Shown here piece by piece: positions 52,060 through 61,852 of a DNA stretch of 64,000 bases. The position numbers were made by a program, and so were the translations under genes. The notes under the pieces were generated by a model. It worked only from the letters and a program-made list of their open reading frames with translations. It had not been told where the DNA came from and ran no database searches. The first letter of the stretch is position 1; the number at the start of each line of letters is the position of its first letter. This stretch comes from Tanypteryx hageni (lineage: Eukaryota > Arthropoda > Insecta > Odonata > Petaluridae), in NCBI GenBank assembly GCA_028673005.1, contig CM054118.1, forward strand, positions 59,694,401 through 59,758,400, read 5' to 3'.

Positions 52060-52150
52060 TCGGTTGTGCGTCTCGACCTACCAACATGCCAAATTTAATA
52101 TTTCTAGCCCTTCTATATGTACCTAAGCAGTGCCGTAACTAGGGTATGTC
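52060..52150 (+). repeat. Direct repeat copy 2 ending in a hAT-like terminus
   Basis: It has the same order of blocks as 51534-51618, ending CAGTGCCGTAACTAGGGTAT. The copies are about 530 bp apart. The shared flank outside the CAGTG terminus means the pair is a duplicated segment and not just two independent insertions. Confidence 0.75.
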
Positions 52151-52990
52151 AGCGAGTGAGTGAGGCACAAGTTGCTATATTATTAAAGATGTTATTATAA
52201 TTCTAGGAAATAATACCCTATATCAGATAATCTTTCTTGATTCTTTCATTAACTCCAGAATGAATATTGTTATAGGTGTAGGTGTTTGAGCTCAAAATTT
52301 GTGCTGTTGTAAAATAGTTTGAGGAAGGGGTCTGAAATAGTGTTGTCATTCAACTGTGCTGAATATTAACGAGCGGGAGATGTGACTAAAATTTGTAGAA
52401 CCAGAACACCCACTTAGATTGTATAAGACGAAGAAAAATCTCCAGAAACAGTAAGTTGTGATAAAATATCAGGCCAACACGTATTTAAGTTCTGATGTAA
52501 TCATTTTCAGGGCCTGGACTATTATCGGAACTTACTGGTTCCGGAGTTTTTTCTTTGTCTTATACATTCAAACTAGCTAGTCAGTAGTAGCTCACATTTT
52601 CTTTTCTTCCTCGTAGAAGATTAGGAACATATTCCGCTGTAAGATATATGAAGCATCATGAAGCAGAGTATAGAAACAATTGAAATTTAGATTTTCTTGA
52701 GGCGGTAAACCATCGAAGCAACGCGCTAATTATATCAGTTTGATTCTGTAGTGCATTGTAGAGATTTTATTCAACAAGTGAGTTTGCTGAAAACTATATA
52801 GAAATTAATTTAAATTTTTTTAATAAAATGGCTGCGGCAGCGTGCAAATTTCTCTGCAAGTAAAAGCTTCGTAGACGCCATAAAAAACGCATTGTGAACT
52901 GCAAGCTTTTTATTTAGCCTGATATGCTGTTTTTTACAAATAATTTTACATACGCCTGTAAAAGTAAGTTCCTTTTAATTTATTTCGCAG
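52151..52990. other. Intron 3' portion preceding the first visible SMPDL3 exon
   Basis: AT-rich, ending in TTTTAATTTATTTCGCAG at 52990. The preceding exon, which should end with the W-T-G segment, was not found upstream in the window. Confidence 0.6.
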
Positions 52991-53232
52991 TGACGACATA
53001 GCGCACGTGAACGACGAACACCTCAGCACGGAAAAAGTGTTGATGGTGATGCAGAACCTGACGGATCTCCTCCGCCACACATTCTCCTCTCAGTTCGTGT
53101 TCCCAGTCCTCGGAAACCACGACTTCTACCCTCAGAACCAGCTTCCTCCAAGGAGACACCCAACATACAAGAGGGTGGCGGACATGTGGCGTCACTGGTT
53201 GCCGACGGAAGCCATCGATTCGTTCGAGAAGG
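52991..53232 (+). CDS. Internal exon of acid sphingomyelinase-like phosphodiesterase 3 (SMPDL3 family), metal-site exon
   Basis: The exon encodes 80 full codons of a calcineurin-like metallophosphoesterase of the acid-sphingomyelinase-like family. These enzymes are secreted or lysosomal zinc enzymes that cleave phosphodiester and nucleotide substrates. Visible in the sequence: GNHD at 53112-53123 (exon residues 41-44), inside FPVLGNHDFYPQNQLP; the Asn and His are metal/phosphate ligands in this family. Also visible are a helix rich in Leu/Met before it and a WRHWLP segment matching the family's W-x-x-WL motif. The acceptor is TTTCGCAG ending at 52990, and the frame starts at 52992. The single first T completes a split codon, probably the Gly of T-G-D, so the exon's first full codon would be the metal-bridging Asp. 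The donor is GTAAGT at 53233, leaving phase 1. The reading joins exactly to the exon at 60968 as E-K-G-G-Y-Y. A GTG-initiated reading at 53007 is an artefact of the exon's open frame. SMPDL3A versus SMPDL3B cannot be decided. Confidence 0.93.
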
Positions 53233-53476
53233 GTAAGTGCCGAACGCTGATTTTTCTTCCACCTGGAGGAAGAAAGACAAAGATAAGATAAATTATAGAA
53301 TATTGAATTTATTCTAGTCGTCGTAATGAGTTTGCCCCGCGCCAAAGCCTTAGGAAAATTTTGAAGGAATGTTATTTATTGAAAATAAAGTGAAATGCTA
53401 AAACAATATTTAAAAAGTAACCATTACTATGATACGAGATCTGAAAATTATATAACAAAATTGCACTCAAATGCAG

Positions 53477-53478
<2 letters not shown>

Positions 53479-53544
<66 letters not shown>
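53479..53544. repeat. (AT)33 microsatellite
   Basis: An uninterrupted AT dinucleotide run of 66 bp lies in the SMPDL3 intron. It directly abuts the Penelope-like fragment that starts at 53545. Confidence 0.98.
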
Positions 53545-53546
<2 letters not shown>

Positions 53547-53720
53547 ATGTCAACAAGGTGTTGGGATGAGGAAACCCAGTGAGCACTCACCAATCAGACG
53601 ACTTCAGGTTGGCGAGGCCCCGGGGATGTCGAAGCGACACACGTAAAATAACACAAAAACACAGAAACATCACAAACGTAAAGCTTTCGGAACTACTCCT
53701 TCTTCAGCTACAGAGAGAGA
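53545..53720 (-). mobile_element. Penelope-like element terminal fragment with hammerhead-like core
   Basis: On the minus strand, 53707-53683 reads CTGAAGA, one extra A, a GGA/TCC stem with a GTAGT loop, then GAAAGC. This is the C-UGANGA-stem-GAAA layout of a hammerhead ribozyme core, with one inserted base. Such motifs are established in the terminal repeats of Penelope-like retroelements. The sequence further 3' on the minus strand, down to 53545, continues without any coding potential. It directly abuts the AT microsatellite. No reverse transcriptase or GIY-YIG sequence is present, so this is a terminal fragment only. Confidence 0.5.
53683..53707 (-). ncRNA. Hammerhead-ribozyme-like core in the SMPDL3 intron
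   Basis: On the minus strand CTGAAGA is followed by A, GGA-GTAGT-TCC and GAAAGC. Stem II is only 3 bp, the minimal form known for Penelope-type motifs. Confidence 0.35.
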
Positions 53721-53990
53721 ACTGATGGCGGTGACACTGGGTGGAGGCATGGGGATGGAAGGGTAGTGCGGAAAGGTCGAGGATTGGAGGAAACGGAGGG
53801 GGTTGGGGATGGGTAGGGTGTTGGGAGAAGACAGAAAGGGTGTGAATAGCTATCGAAGGTTGAGGGCTGGGAGAGTGAAGGTGTTTAGGAGATGGATATG
53901 CGAAAGCTCCCACTGACGGAGTTGGGGAGCCGAAGCATTGTCGGGGAGAGCGCGAATGACTCTCACTGTGAAGCAGTTGTTAAACTTTAA
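53705..53990. repeat. G-rich / purine-rich segment upstream of the hairpin array
   Basis: The + strand is strongly G/A-biased with many GGG and GGGG runs, for example around 53740-53880. It lies between the Penelope-like fragment and the 39-bp array and could be part of the same element. No coding potential was recognised; the minus-strand frame at 53704-53913 is Pro/His/Ser-rich through composition. Confidence 0.6.
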
Positions 53991-53997
53991 ATTACCC

Positions 53998-55360
53998 CGT
54001 TTCTCGAATTTCCACAGGCGAGAATACTGGTTCGTCAGTTTCTCGAATCATCTTAGGCGAGAAATCTGGATTGCCAGTATCTTGAATTCCCACAGGCGAG
54101 AAAACTGGGTAACCAGTTTCTCGAATAATTTTACGCGAGAAATCTTGATTGCCAGTTTCTCGAATTCCCACAGGCGAAAAAACTGGTTTACCAGTTTCTC
54201 GAATCATCTTAGGCGAGAAATCTGGATTGCCAGTTTCTCGAATTCCCAAGGCGAGAAAACTGGTTTTCCAGTATCTCGAATCATCTTAGGCGAGAAATCT
54301 GGATTGCCAGTTTCTCGATTTTCCACAGGCGAGAAAACTGGTTCGCCAGTTTCTCGAATCATCTTAGGCGAGAAATCTGAATTGCCAGTTTCTCGAATTC
54401 CAACAGGCGAGAATACTGGTTCTCCAGTTTCTCAAAACATCTTCGGGAGAAATCTGGATTGCCGGTTTCTCGAATTCCGACAGGCGAAAAAACTGGGTTA
54501 CCAGTTTCTCGAATCATCTTAGGCGAGAAATCTGGTTTGCCAGTTTTTCGAATTCCCACAGGCGAGAAAAATGGTTCGCCAGGTTCTAGAAGCATCTTAG
54601 GCGATAAATATGGATTGCCAGTTTCTTGAATCATCTTAGGCGAGAAATCTGGATTGCCAGTTTCTCGAATTCCCACAGGCGAGAAAACTGGTTCGCCAGG
54701 TTCTCGAATCATCTTAGGCGAGAAATCTGGATTACCAGTTTCTCGAATTCCCACAGGCGATAAAATTGGTTTGCCAGTTTCTCGAAACATCTTAGGCGAG
54801 AAATCTTTTTTGCCAGTTTCTCGAATTCCCAAGGCGAGAAAACTGGTTACCCAGTATCTCGAATCATCTTAGGCGAGAAATTTGGATTGCCAGTTTCTCG
54901 AATTCCCACAGGCGATAAAACTGGTTCGCCATTTTTTCGAAGCATCTTAGGCGAGAAATCTGGATTGCCAGTTTCTCGAATTCCCACAGGCGAGAAAACT
55001 GGTTCACCAGGTTCTCGAAGCATCTTAGGCGAGAAATATGGATTGACAGTTTCTCGAATTCCCACAGGCGAGAAAACTGGTTTGCCAGTTTCTCGACTCA
55101 TGTCATGCTAGAAATCTGGATTGCCAATTTCTCGAATTCCAACAGGCGAGAATACTGGATCGCCAGTTTTTCAAAACATCTTAGGGAGAAATCTGGATTG
55201 CCAGTTTCTCGAATTCCGACATGCGAAAAAACTGGGTTACCAGTTTCTCGAATCATCTTAGGCGAGAAATCTGGTTTGCCAGTTTCTCGAATCGTCTCAG
55301 GCAAGAAAACTGGATTGCCAGTTTCTTGTATAACATCGGGCGAGAAAACTGGATTGCCTG
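53998..55360. repeat. 39-bp minisatellite, about 35 monomers, each a potential hairpin, with two alternating loop types
   Basis: The monomers are 39 bp. Each starts with an arm CCAGTTTCTCG and ends with CGAGAAA(A/T)CTGG, which are reverse complements apart from one bulged base, around a 12-nt loop. Two loops alternate: AATTCCCACAGG (type A) and AATCATCTTAGG (type B), giving a 78-bp dimer. One B-B junction occurs near 54590-54640. Because 39 is divisible by 3, frames stay open on both strands for long stretches: + 53938-54522, and - 54359-54832. The translated 13-residue repeats come from the DNA repeat and are not evidence of a protein. Shared rare variants show later block duplications. A degenerate tail runs to about 55480. 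The array is intronic in the SMPDL3-family gene. Confidence 0.95.
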
Positions 55361-55480
55361 CAATAAGTACTCTACTGCCAGACCAGAAGCGACAAAACTC
55401 TTATTGTCAGTATATCAATTCCCCAGGTTTGAGAAAACGAAGTATTCGGTGTTTCGGATCTTTAGGAACATGAGAAATTG

Positions 55481-56599
55481 ATTTAGTTTTTGAAATTTTT
55501 TTTTCAACCAATCATCATTGATAATTCACGATTCACTATTAAATGTATCAATAAAATTTTTTTGTGATAGGCGGTTATATCCAGGGCAGTATTTTTCTCG
55601 GTTATATCATACATTTACTTCTAGTCATTTGTAAGGTATCACTTTTATGGTAAATATGAATGTTATGGCTTGATTGGATCAAACTTCGACACTGTAAACG
55701 CTTAAAATAACGTTTAAATAACTTTTTATTAGTCACAAATCCCGAAAAACTTTCCTTCACGGATAATTTCAGAAAAAATTTCATTCACTTATAATAGTGT
55801 TACGCACTTTTTTTATTCGGTGGCGAAACCCTAAGCTACATACCAATTTTACTCGATACCCCCTATTTTCTATTTTTCTAATACTATTTGTTAGTAGGCA
55901 TATCAAGAAGTATTAGGAACATTCATATAATGCGGCGGTGTATTGTTTTCTATCATTACCTGATTTAAAATAAAACAGTACAATTTATAAAATATACTTT
56001 ATATTCGTTTCTCTTAAAGTGATGTATGTAAAAGATGAGAATCGCATATTTATGGCGAATACTAGACAAATGATAGTTCGTTTATTCGTCAAGCATTTTT
56101 AACCGCTGTTGTCTCGTTTTAGTTGTTTAAAGCTGTTTTGCTTTTTGTTACAGGAAGAATTATAATTTATATTAAAATTTTCATGTGCATTTCTTGAGTT
56201 CATCTCACAACACATCATCAGGTTTGGAAATCAGTCTTATACCTTATAAAATGTTAGGGACATATCATTAGAACTTATTTTTGGCGAATTATCAATTAGA
56301 GTAACTGATATGCAGATAAAAACATTGGTAAATTTGTTTCCTAATAGTAATTTTAGTGAACGTGATAAATAAGTATATTACATTATATCAGTAAAATGGC
56401 TTTGTATTGCTTATGATGCATTTACCACTAGTTTGGCATTTGTAAAGTGAGACCAAATTAAGTTGTGCATATAATAATTGTCTTATGATACCACAAGCAT
56501 ATCTCACATGTTTCTCACGGAAAATACTACAGAAATACATGTTAAATTTACTTAGTTAATTCTGCAATTGAAACATATTAATCAAATTTCTCAATTCCA
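55481..56599. other. AT-rich intronic sequence with a weak hammerhead-like motif
   Basis: No exon or clear repeat was recognised. On the minus strand near 56222-56199 a CCTGATGATG...GATGAAC string loosely resembles the hammerhead-like cores seen at 29.2, 30.2 and 53.7 kb, but its stem is poor. Confidence 0.5.
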
Positions 56600-59500
56600 G
56601 TGACATTTCTATATACCTCCCGTCTCATCTCCTCTACTCTCCAATCTTATCCAACCTCCCCAGTCCCATAACAAAACCCCTCCAAACTCTCCCCATATCC
56701 CCCCTTATCTCCTCTCACCTATCCCTCCCATCATATCTCCTCAACCCTTTCCCTTTCATCTCATCCACTCCCATCACATGTTATCTCAGCTCACTTCCTC
56801 TCCCCTCCCATCTTAATTCGTCTCATCCAACCTACATTCTCATTTCATCGCAACATCTGATCTCCCCACCCATTTCATATTCTCTCGCGTTTCTTCCCCC
56901 ACCCCCTCACCCCACATATCCCCTCTGATCTACCCAGCTCAACTCCACTCTCACCTATCAGATCCCATTTACCCACACCATCCAATATCCCCTCCCAAAA
57001 CATCTCCCCATCCCGATTCTCTCTACTCCATCTTCCTCTACTACATCTCCTCCGCTCACATAATCCTCCCATCTAATCCATCTGTCATTACACATTACAT
57101 GTCCCCTCCAATCTTCTCCCTCCTGTTACGTCACATGACCTCCTGTATATTCTCACTTTCCCTCCAAATTCCCTTCCAATTTCCTTCCCTACAATATCCC
57201 TTCCAATTTTATTCCCTCCCTAATTTCTACTTAAATATCACATCCCCTCAGACCTACTATTCTCTAATCCCCTTCGATCTACCATCTCCACCTCCCCAGA
57301 AATCCCAACCTTTCTCCTCTCCGCATGGTATCCAGCCGTTCTCCCACCCCGTCTCTCACACTAATTTCCCTCTAACATACTATCGCCCTATCTCATACCT
57401 CTAATCTCATCTCCCCCACCTCTATCACCTCTCATCCTGTCTCTCCACCCTCCTGTTTCGTCCCTCCCCTCTCCTACAACATTCCTTCTGTAATAACCTC
57501 ACCCTACTCCATCTCTACAACTTCTCTTATCCAACCCTTCCACTTCTATCGTCAATCCACTCCCTCATCTCCTCCTTCCTTACGACAAAACTCTTCTCTC
57601 TTCTCTTCCGACATATGCATTACATCTCCTTACCTCCTCACTCCGATCTTCCTCCTGGCATCATATCACGCTCCCTCCTCTCATCCTCTCCCACATCCAC
57701 ACCACACAACTTTCAACTACAATCCTCCAAAATTTCACCTCTACTCCTTCACACATCTTTCCTCAATACACTCAACCTATCCTCTCTCCCTCCTCACTCA
57801 CTTCTCCCATTGTACCTATCCAACCACCCCAGTCTTCTCTCTCACCAACACCGCGCTCAACTCTCTTCTCATATTCCTCAATGTCCCATCACATCACCTC
57901 CCTCCTCCATATCGTCATCAATTGTATAAACTCCTCCACGCCATTCAGGCACTCCTCCGCCCACCCCTTCCATTCTCTTCTCGCCAACAAAACCTACCCA
58001 CTCCTCATCTCCCCCTCCAATCCTCCTACCCCCTACTCTAAACACCTCCACCCATTTACTCCTTCAACAATCCCCTCTGCTCCTCCCACTCCTTCACAAC
58101 TCAACACTCTTCTCCTACTAACATATCCTCCTCCTCTCAACACCACTCCTCTATCCTCCTCCTCTCTAATCCTCCCCTACATTCCCCTCAACTGTTCTCC
58201 CCTCTCTTTTGCAGCCTCTCTCCCCTCTTCCTCCTAGACTACCCCCCTCCCATTCTTCCCCAAAACCTTTCCACCTCCCTCCCCACTATTTCTCTTCCTC
58301 ACACATCTCCTCCTTCTCCTCCTCTTCCCCCACCTCTCCACCCTCACCTCCTCTCTCATTCTCTTTTCGACACCTCTCCTTTCCTTCCCCACGCCTATCC
58401 TCGTCCCCTTCTCTCCCCCCACCTCTCCTCCTCGCCATACCTCTCCTCCCTCTATTCCTCTCCATACCTCTCCTCCTACTCCCCTGACATCCTCTCCCCC
58501 TCTCCTCACCACATCTCTCTTCCCTCCTCCCCTTCTCTTACCCCCCCACCACTCCTTCCACTCCTCCTTCCCTTCTCTTCCCACGCCTACTCCACACACT
58601 GCTCTCTCCTCCTCCCCTCCGCTCCCACCCCCTCTCCTCCCCACACCTCTTCCCTCTCCTCCTCATCCCCACGCCTTTCCTAATCCCCATCCATTCTTAC
58701 CACCTCTCCTCCTCCTCCTCCTCTCCTCTCCACTCTCTCTCCTAACACTTCTCTTCGATACACCTCTCCTCTCCTCTCTCCTTCTCTTCCTCACACCTCT
58801 CCTCCTCTTCCTTTCCTCTCATTATCCTCCTCTTCCCAACACCTCTCCTGACTCTCCTCCATTTTCCCACGCCTATCCTCCTCCCCTCTCCTCATCTTCT
58901 CTTCCCGCCACATATCTTCTTCCCACACCTCTCCTCCTCTCCTCACCTCCTCTCCCTTTCTCCTCCCTAGACCTCTCGTCCTCTTCAACACAACTCTCCT
59001 CTTCCTTTCCTCTTATTCTACTCCTCCCCACACCTCTCTTCCCTATTCATCTCCTACCCACACCTATATCCTCCTTCACCCTCATTTCCTCTCCACTTCT
59101 CCTTACACCTCTCCTCCCTCTCTTCCTCTTCGCCACACCTCTCATTCTCCTCCTCCCCTTCTCTTCCCCCACCTCTCCTCCAGCTCCCCTAACCTCCTCT
59201 CCCCTCTCAACCCCACACCTCTCTTCCCACTCCTCATCTTCTCCACGCCTATCCTCCTCCCCTTTACTTCCACCCACCTCTCCTCCTTCCCATACCTCTC
59301 CTCTACCCTTCTACTCCCCAAACCTCTCTTCCCACTCCTCATCTACCCCACGCCTCATCTTCTCTTCTCCCCACCTCTCCTTCTCTTCCCCTAATCATCT
59401 CTCCCCTTCTACTCCCCACACCTCTCTTCCCTCTCCACCTCTTCCCCACGCCTATCCTCCTCCCCTTCACTTTCCACACCTCTCCTCCTGCTCCCCTCGC

Positions 59501-60720
59501 CTCCTCCCCCCCTCTCTTCCCCACACCTCTCCTCTCTCTCCTGCTCCTCCTCCCCTCACCTCCTCCCCACACCTATCCTCCCTCTCCTACTCTTCCCCTC
59601 ACCTCCTCCCATTCTCCTCCTCCCACCTCTCTTCCCACTCCTCCTCCACGCCACCTCCTCCTTTTTTCTTCCCCCATCTCTCCTCCCCACACCTCTCTTC
59701 CCTATCCACCTCTTACCCACACCTATCCTCCTTCACCCCTCATTTCCTCTTCACTTCTCCCCACACCTATCCTCCCTCTTCGTCACACTTCTCATTCTCC
59801 TCCTCCCCTTCTCTTCCCCCCCAGCTCCTCCCAACAATTCTCCTACCTATTCTCCTCCTCCTCACACCTATCCTCCCTCTCCTCTTCCCCTCACCTTCTC
59901 TACCATTCTCCTCCCCACACCTTTCCCCTCTCCTCCTCTACCGCACTCCTATCCTTCTCCCCTTCACTTCCTCCCATCTCTCCTTCTACACACACCACCC
60001 TTCCCTCTCCTCCTCTTCCCCACATCTCTCATTCTCCTCCTCTTTTCTTCCTCCCACCTCTCCTTCTCCCCACAACTCTCCTCCCTCTCTCCCTCTTCAC
60101 CTACTCCCCTCTTCTCCTGCCCACACCTCTCCTCCCTCTCATTCTCTCCTTCTCTTCCCCACACCTCTCCTCCTCCTCCACTTCTCCTGCCCAAACCTCT
60201 CCTCATTCTCCTCCTCCCCTCTTCTCCTCACCACACCTCTCGTCACTCTCCTCTTCTTCCCCACACCACTCCTCCTCCTCTCCTCACCACCTCCCCCCAC
60301 CTCCTCTACCCTTCTCTTCATCACATTTCTCCTCTCCTCCTGTTCCCGACACATATCCTCCTCCCCCCCCTCTTACCTCCCCTTCACCTCCTCCACTCTC
60401 CTTCTTCCCTATCTTCCTCCCCTCTATCCTTCACCACCCCTCTCCTCCCCTCTCCACCTCCACTCTCCTTCCCCAAACCTCCTCCCCCTCTCAATCTCCT
60501 CTTTCTTCTCCACCTACCCACCCCTATTCTCTCTTCTTTTCCTCTCCCCTTTACTCTTCCCCTGCCCTCCACTCTCCTACTCCCTCCTCTCCTCTACTCC
60601 CTTCCTCGTCCTCTACGCCCTCTCCTACTACTCTCGTCCTCTCTCTCCTCCTCCACCCCTTGTGCTATTTCTCTTCTCTCCAACTATGCTTTTCCACCTC
60701 TCCTTCCTCCTGTTTTTTCG
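56600..60720. repeat. 4.1-kb polypyrimidine (sense) / polypurine (antisense) tract
   Basis: The + strand is almost entirely C and T with scattered A and very few G. From about 58200 to 60660 it consists of degenerate iterations of words such as CCTCTCCTCC, CCCACACCTCT and TCTCCTCCTCTTCCCC. The left part (56600-58200) is the same composition but less regular. The many open frames on both strands here (Ser/Pro/Leu-rich on +, Gly/Arg/Glu-rich on -) are compositional artefacts. Tracts of this kind can form triplex (H-)DNA, and their sense RNA is a CU-rich ligand for polypyrimidine-binding proteins. That part is inference. Confidence 0.93.
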
Positions 60721-60967
60721 CTTATATATTGTAAATTTAACGTATAATTACAGATCTATCAATGAATGAAAGAATTTTTACCAAAGTAACGTAAATTTTT
60801 AAATTGTTGTTCCACCATCCCTTTATGCGGAGGAAATCAAAAACTTTTACTTTCATTATCCTCTCATTTTCTTATTCAATTTATTCTTATTACGTATGTC
60901 CTCGAATTATTTCTCTCTTGTATAATATCTGTATGCGAATATTAATAAGTTTGTTTTTTCTATCAAG
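60721..60967. other. Intron 3' end upstream of the second SMPDL3 exon
   Basis: Normal AT-rich sequence resumes after the pyrimidine tract. It ends in GTTTGTTTTTTCTATCAAG, a conventional pyrimidine-rich acceptor. Confidence 0.7.
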
Positions 60968-61230
60968 GTGGCTATTATACAATCGAGCAGAAGGTCCGCA
61001 GACTACGACTAGTTGCCCTCAACACGAACTTGTACTATAGGGCGAATCGCCAAACAGGTGGCGGCGCCATGGCAGGTGGGCACGGCGAACGGCGAGGTGT
61101 TGGCAATGGAGGCGGGAGTGGCTTGAGTAACGGAGGAATGGCGGTGATGGACGAGGAAGAGGAAGACCCAGCAGGACAGTGGCGCTGGTTGGAAGGAGTC
61201 CTGGACAAGTCGCTTCGAAACCGAGAGACG
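60968..61230 (+). CDS. Next exon of the SMPDL3-family phosphodiesterase, with a Gly-rich/acidic insert
   Basis: The acceptor TATCAAG ends at 60967. The first two bases complete the split Gly codon from the previous exon, and 87 full codons follow from 60970. Residues 1-23 (GYYTIEQ...LVALNTNLYY) and 66-87 (DPAGQWRWLEGVLDKSLRNRET) match the core strand and the N-T-N-L-Y-Y and D-P-x-x-Q-x-x-W-L-E motifs of SMPDL3 enzymes. Between them, residues 24-65 are a low-complexity insert. It is rich in Gly with Arg, Ala and Met and ends in a D-E-E-E-E-D acidic run. The vertebrate family has only about ten residues there (from memory). Base composition of the insert is GC-rich, unlike the surrounding AT-rich DNA. 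The donor is GTAGGT at 61231, phase 0. The next exon should begin with the family's hydrophobic strand and H-V-P motif, and it is not visible before the window ends. Confidence 0.92.
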
Positions 61231-61818
61231 GTAGGTGTAATATGCCTCAAAATATATGGTGACAATTAATGAGCTAAAGATCTTATGATAACATGAATGA
61301 TGCCACCATTTTCAAATTTTTGTTATATAATTCGAGTAGAAACAATACGAAAACGAAGCAGAAGGATTATGTGGTTCAAATGTATTTTATACATGATGAA
61401 TAGATGCAGATCAACTTGAAGTGAGGAAGAAACGCCTTCGAGCATTTCTTAGTGTTTCTCTGCTACCTAATAATCTCACTTTTATCTCATTTATTCTAGG
61501 TCTAAAAGAGTAAATTCAGTACTCTATGCATTCTGCAATGAAAAAGAGGATAATCTGGGTAATATTTCCTTTCCTATGCTTATTGGAGCGAATTAAGCTA
61601 CGACTATAAAAGGAAGTCTTTTCCCCAAACGGACGCCTTCCCTAATATATCTTCTCTATGTACTATTTGGTGTAGCGAAGGAAAAGGGTGTATGAATCCA
61701 ACTAGACTAAAATACCGCCAAGCAGAAGAGAAGCAATTTTTTATTGTCATCGCCGTAATCCAATTTGCTATTACTTTATTACCAACTATGAGAAATGTAA
61801 TAAAAATACTGATATTAA

Positions 61819-61852
<34 letters not shown>
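61819..61852. repeat. (AC)11(AT)6 microsatellite
   Basis: A plain dinucleotide run in the presumed SMPDL3 intron. Confidence 0.97.

Larger units (their letters stand above)
53233..60967 (+). other. Phase-1 GT-AG intron of the SMPDL3-family gene (7,735 bp), filled with repeats
   Basis: The intron is bounded by GTAAGT at 53233 and a T-rich tract plus TATCAAG at 60967. The two flanking frames join to restore a conserved K-G-G-Y-Y segment, so the boundaries are well supported. It contains, in order: an AT microsatellite (53479-53544), a Penelope-like fragment (53545-53720), a G-rich segment (53705-53990), a 39-bp hairpin minisatellite (53998-55360), plain AT-rich sequence (55480-56600) and a long pyrimidine tract (56600-60720). 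No other coding exon was recognised inside. Confidence 0.88.

Noticed and set aside
53938..55304. Long open frames on both strands encoding 13-residue repeats (for example S-R-I-P-T-G-E-K on +)
   Set aside because: The repeat unit is 39 bp, divisible by three, so frames stay open automatically. The array lies between two well-supported exons. The T-G-E-K resemblance to zinc-finger linkers has no Cys/His context.
53998..55360. CRISPR array
   Set aside because: Units are contiguous 39-mers without unique spacers, and the context is a eukaryotic intron with no cas genes.
56875..60572. Many Ser/Pro-rich (+) and Gly/Arg/Glu-rich (-) frames
   Set aside because: They follow directly from the polypyrimidine/polypurine composition; none has a recognisable domain.
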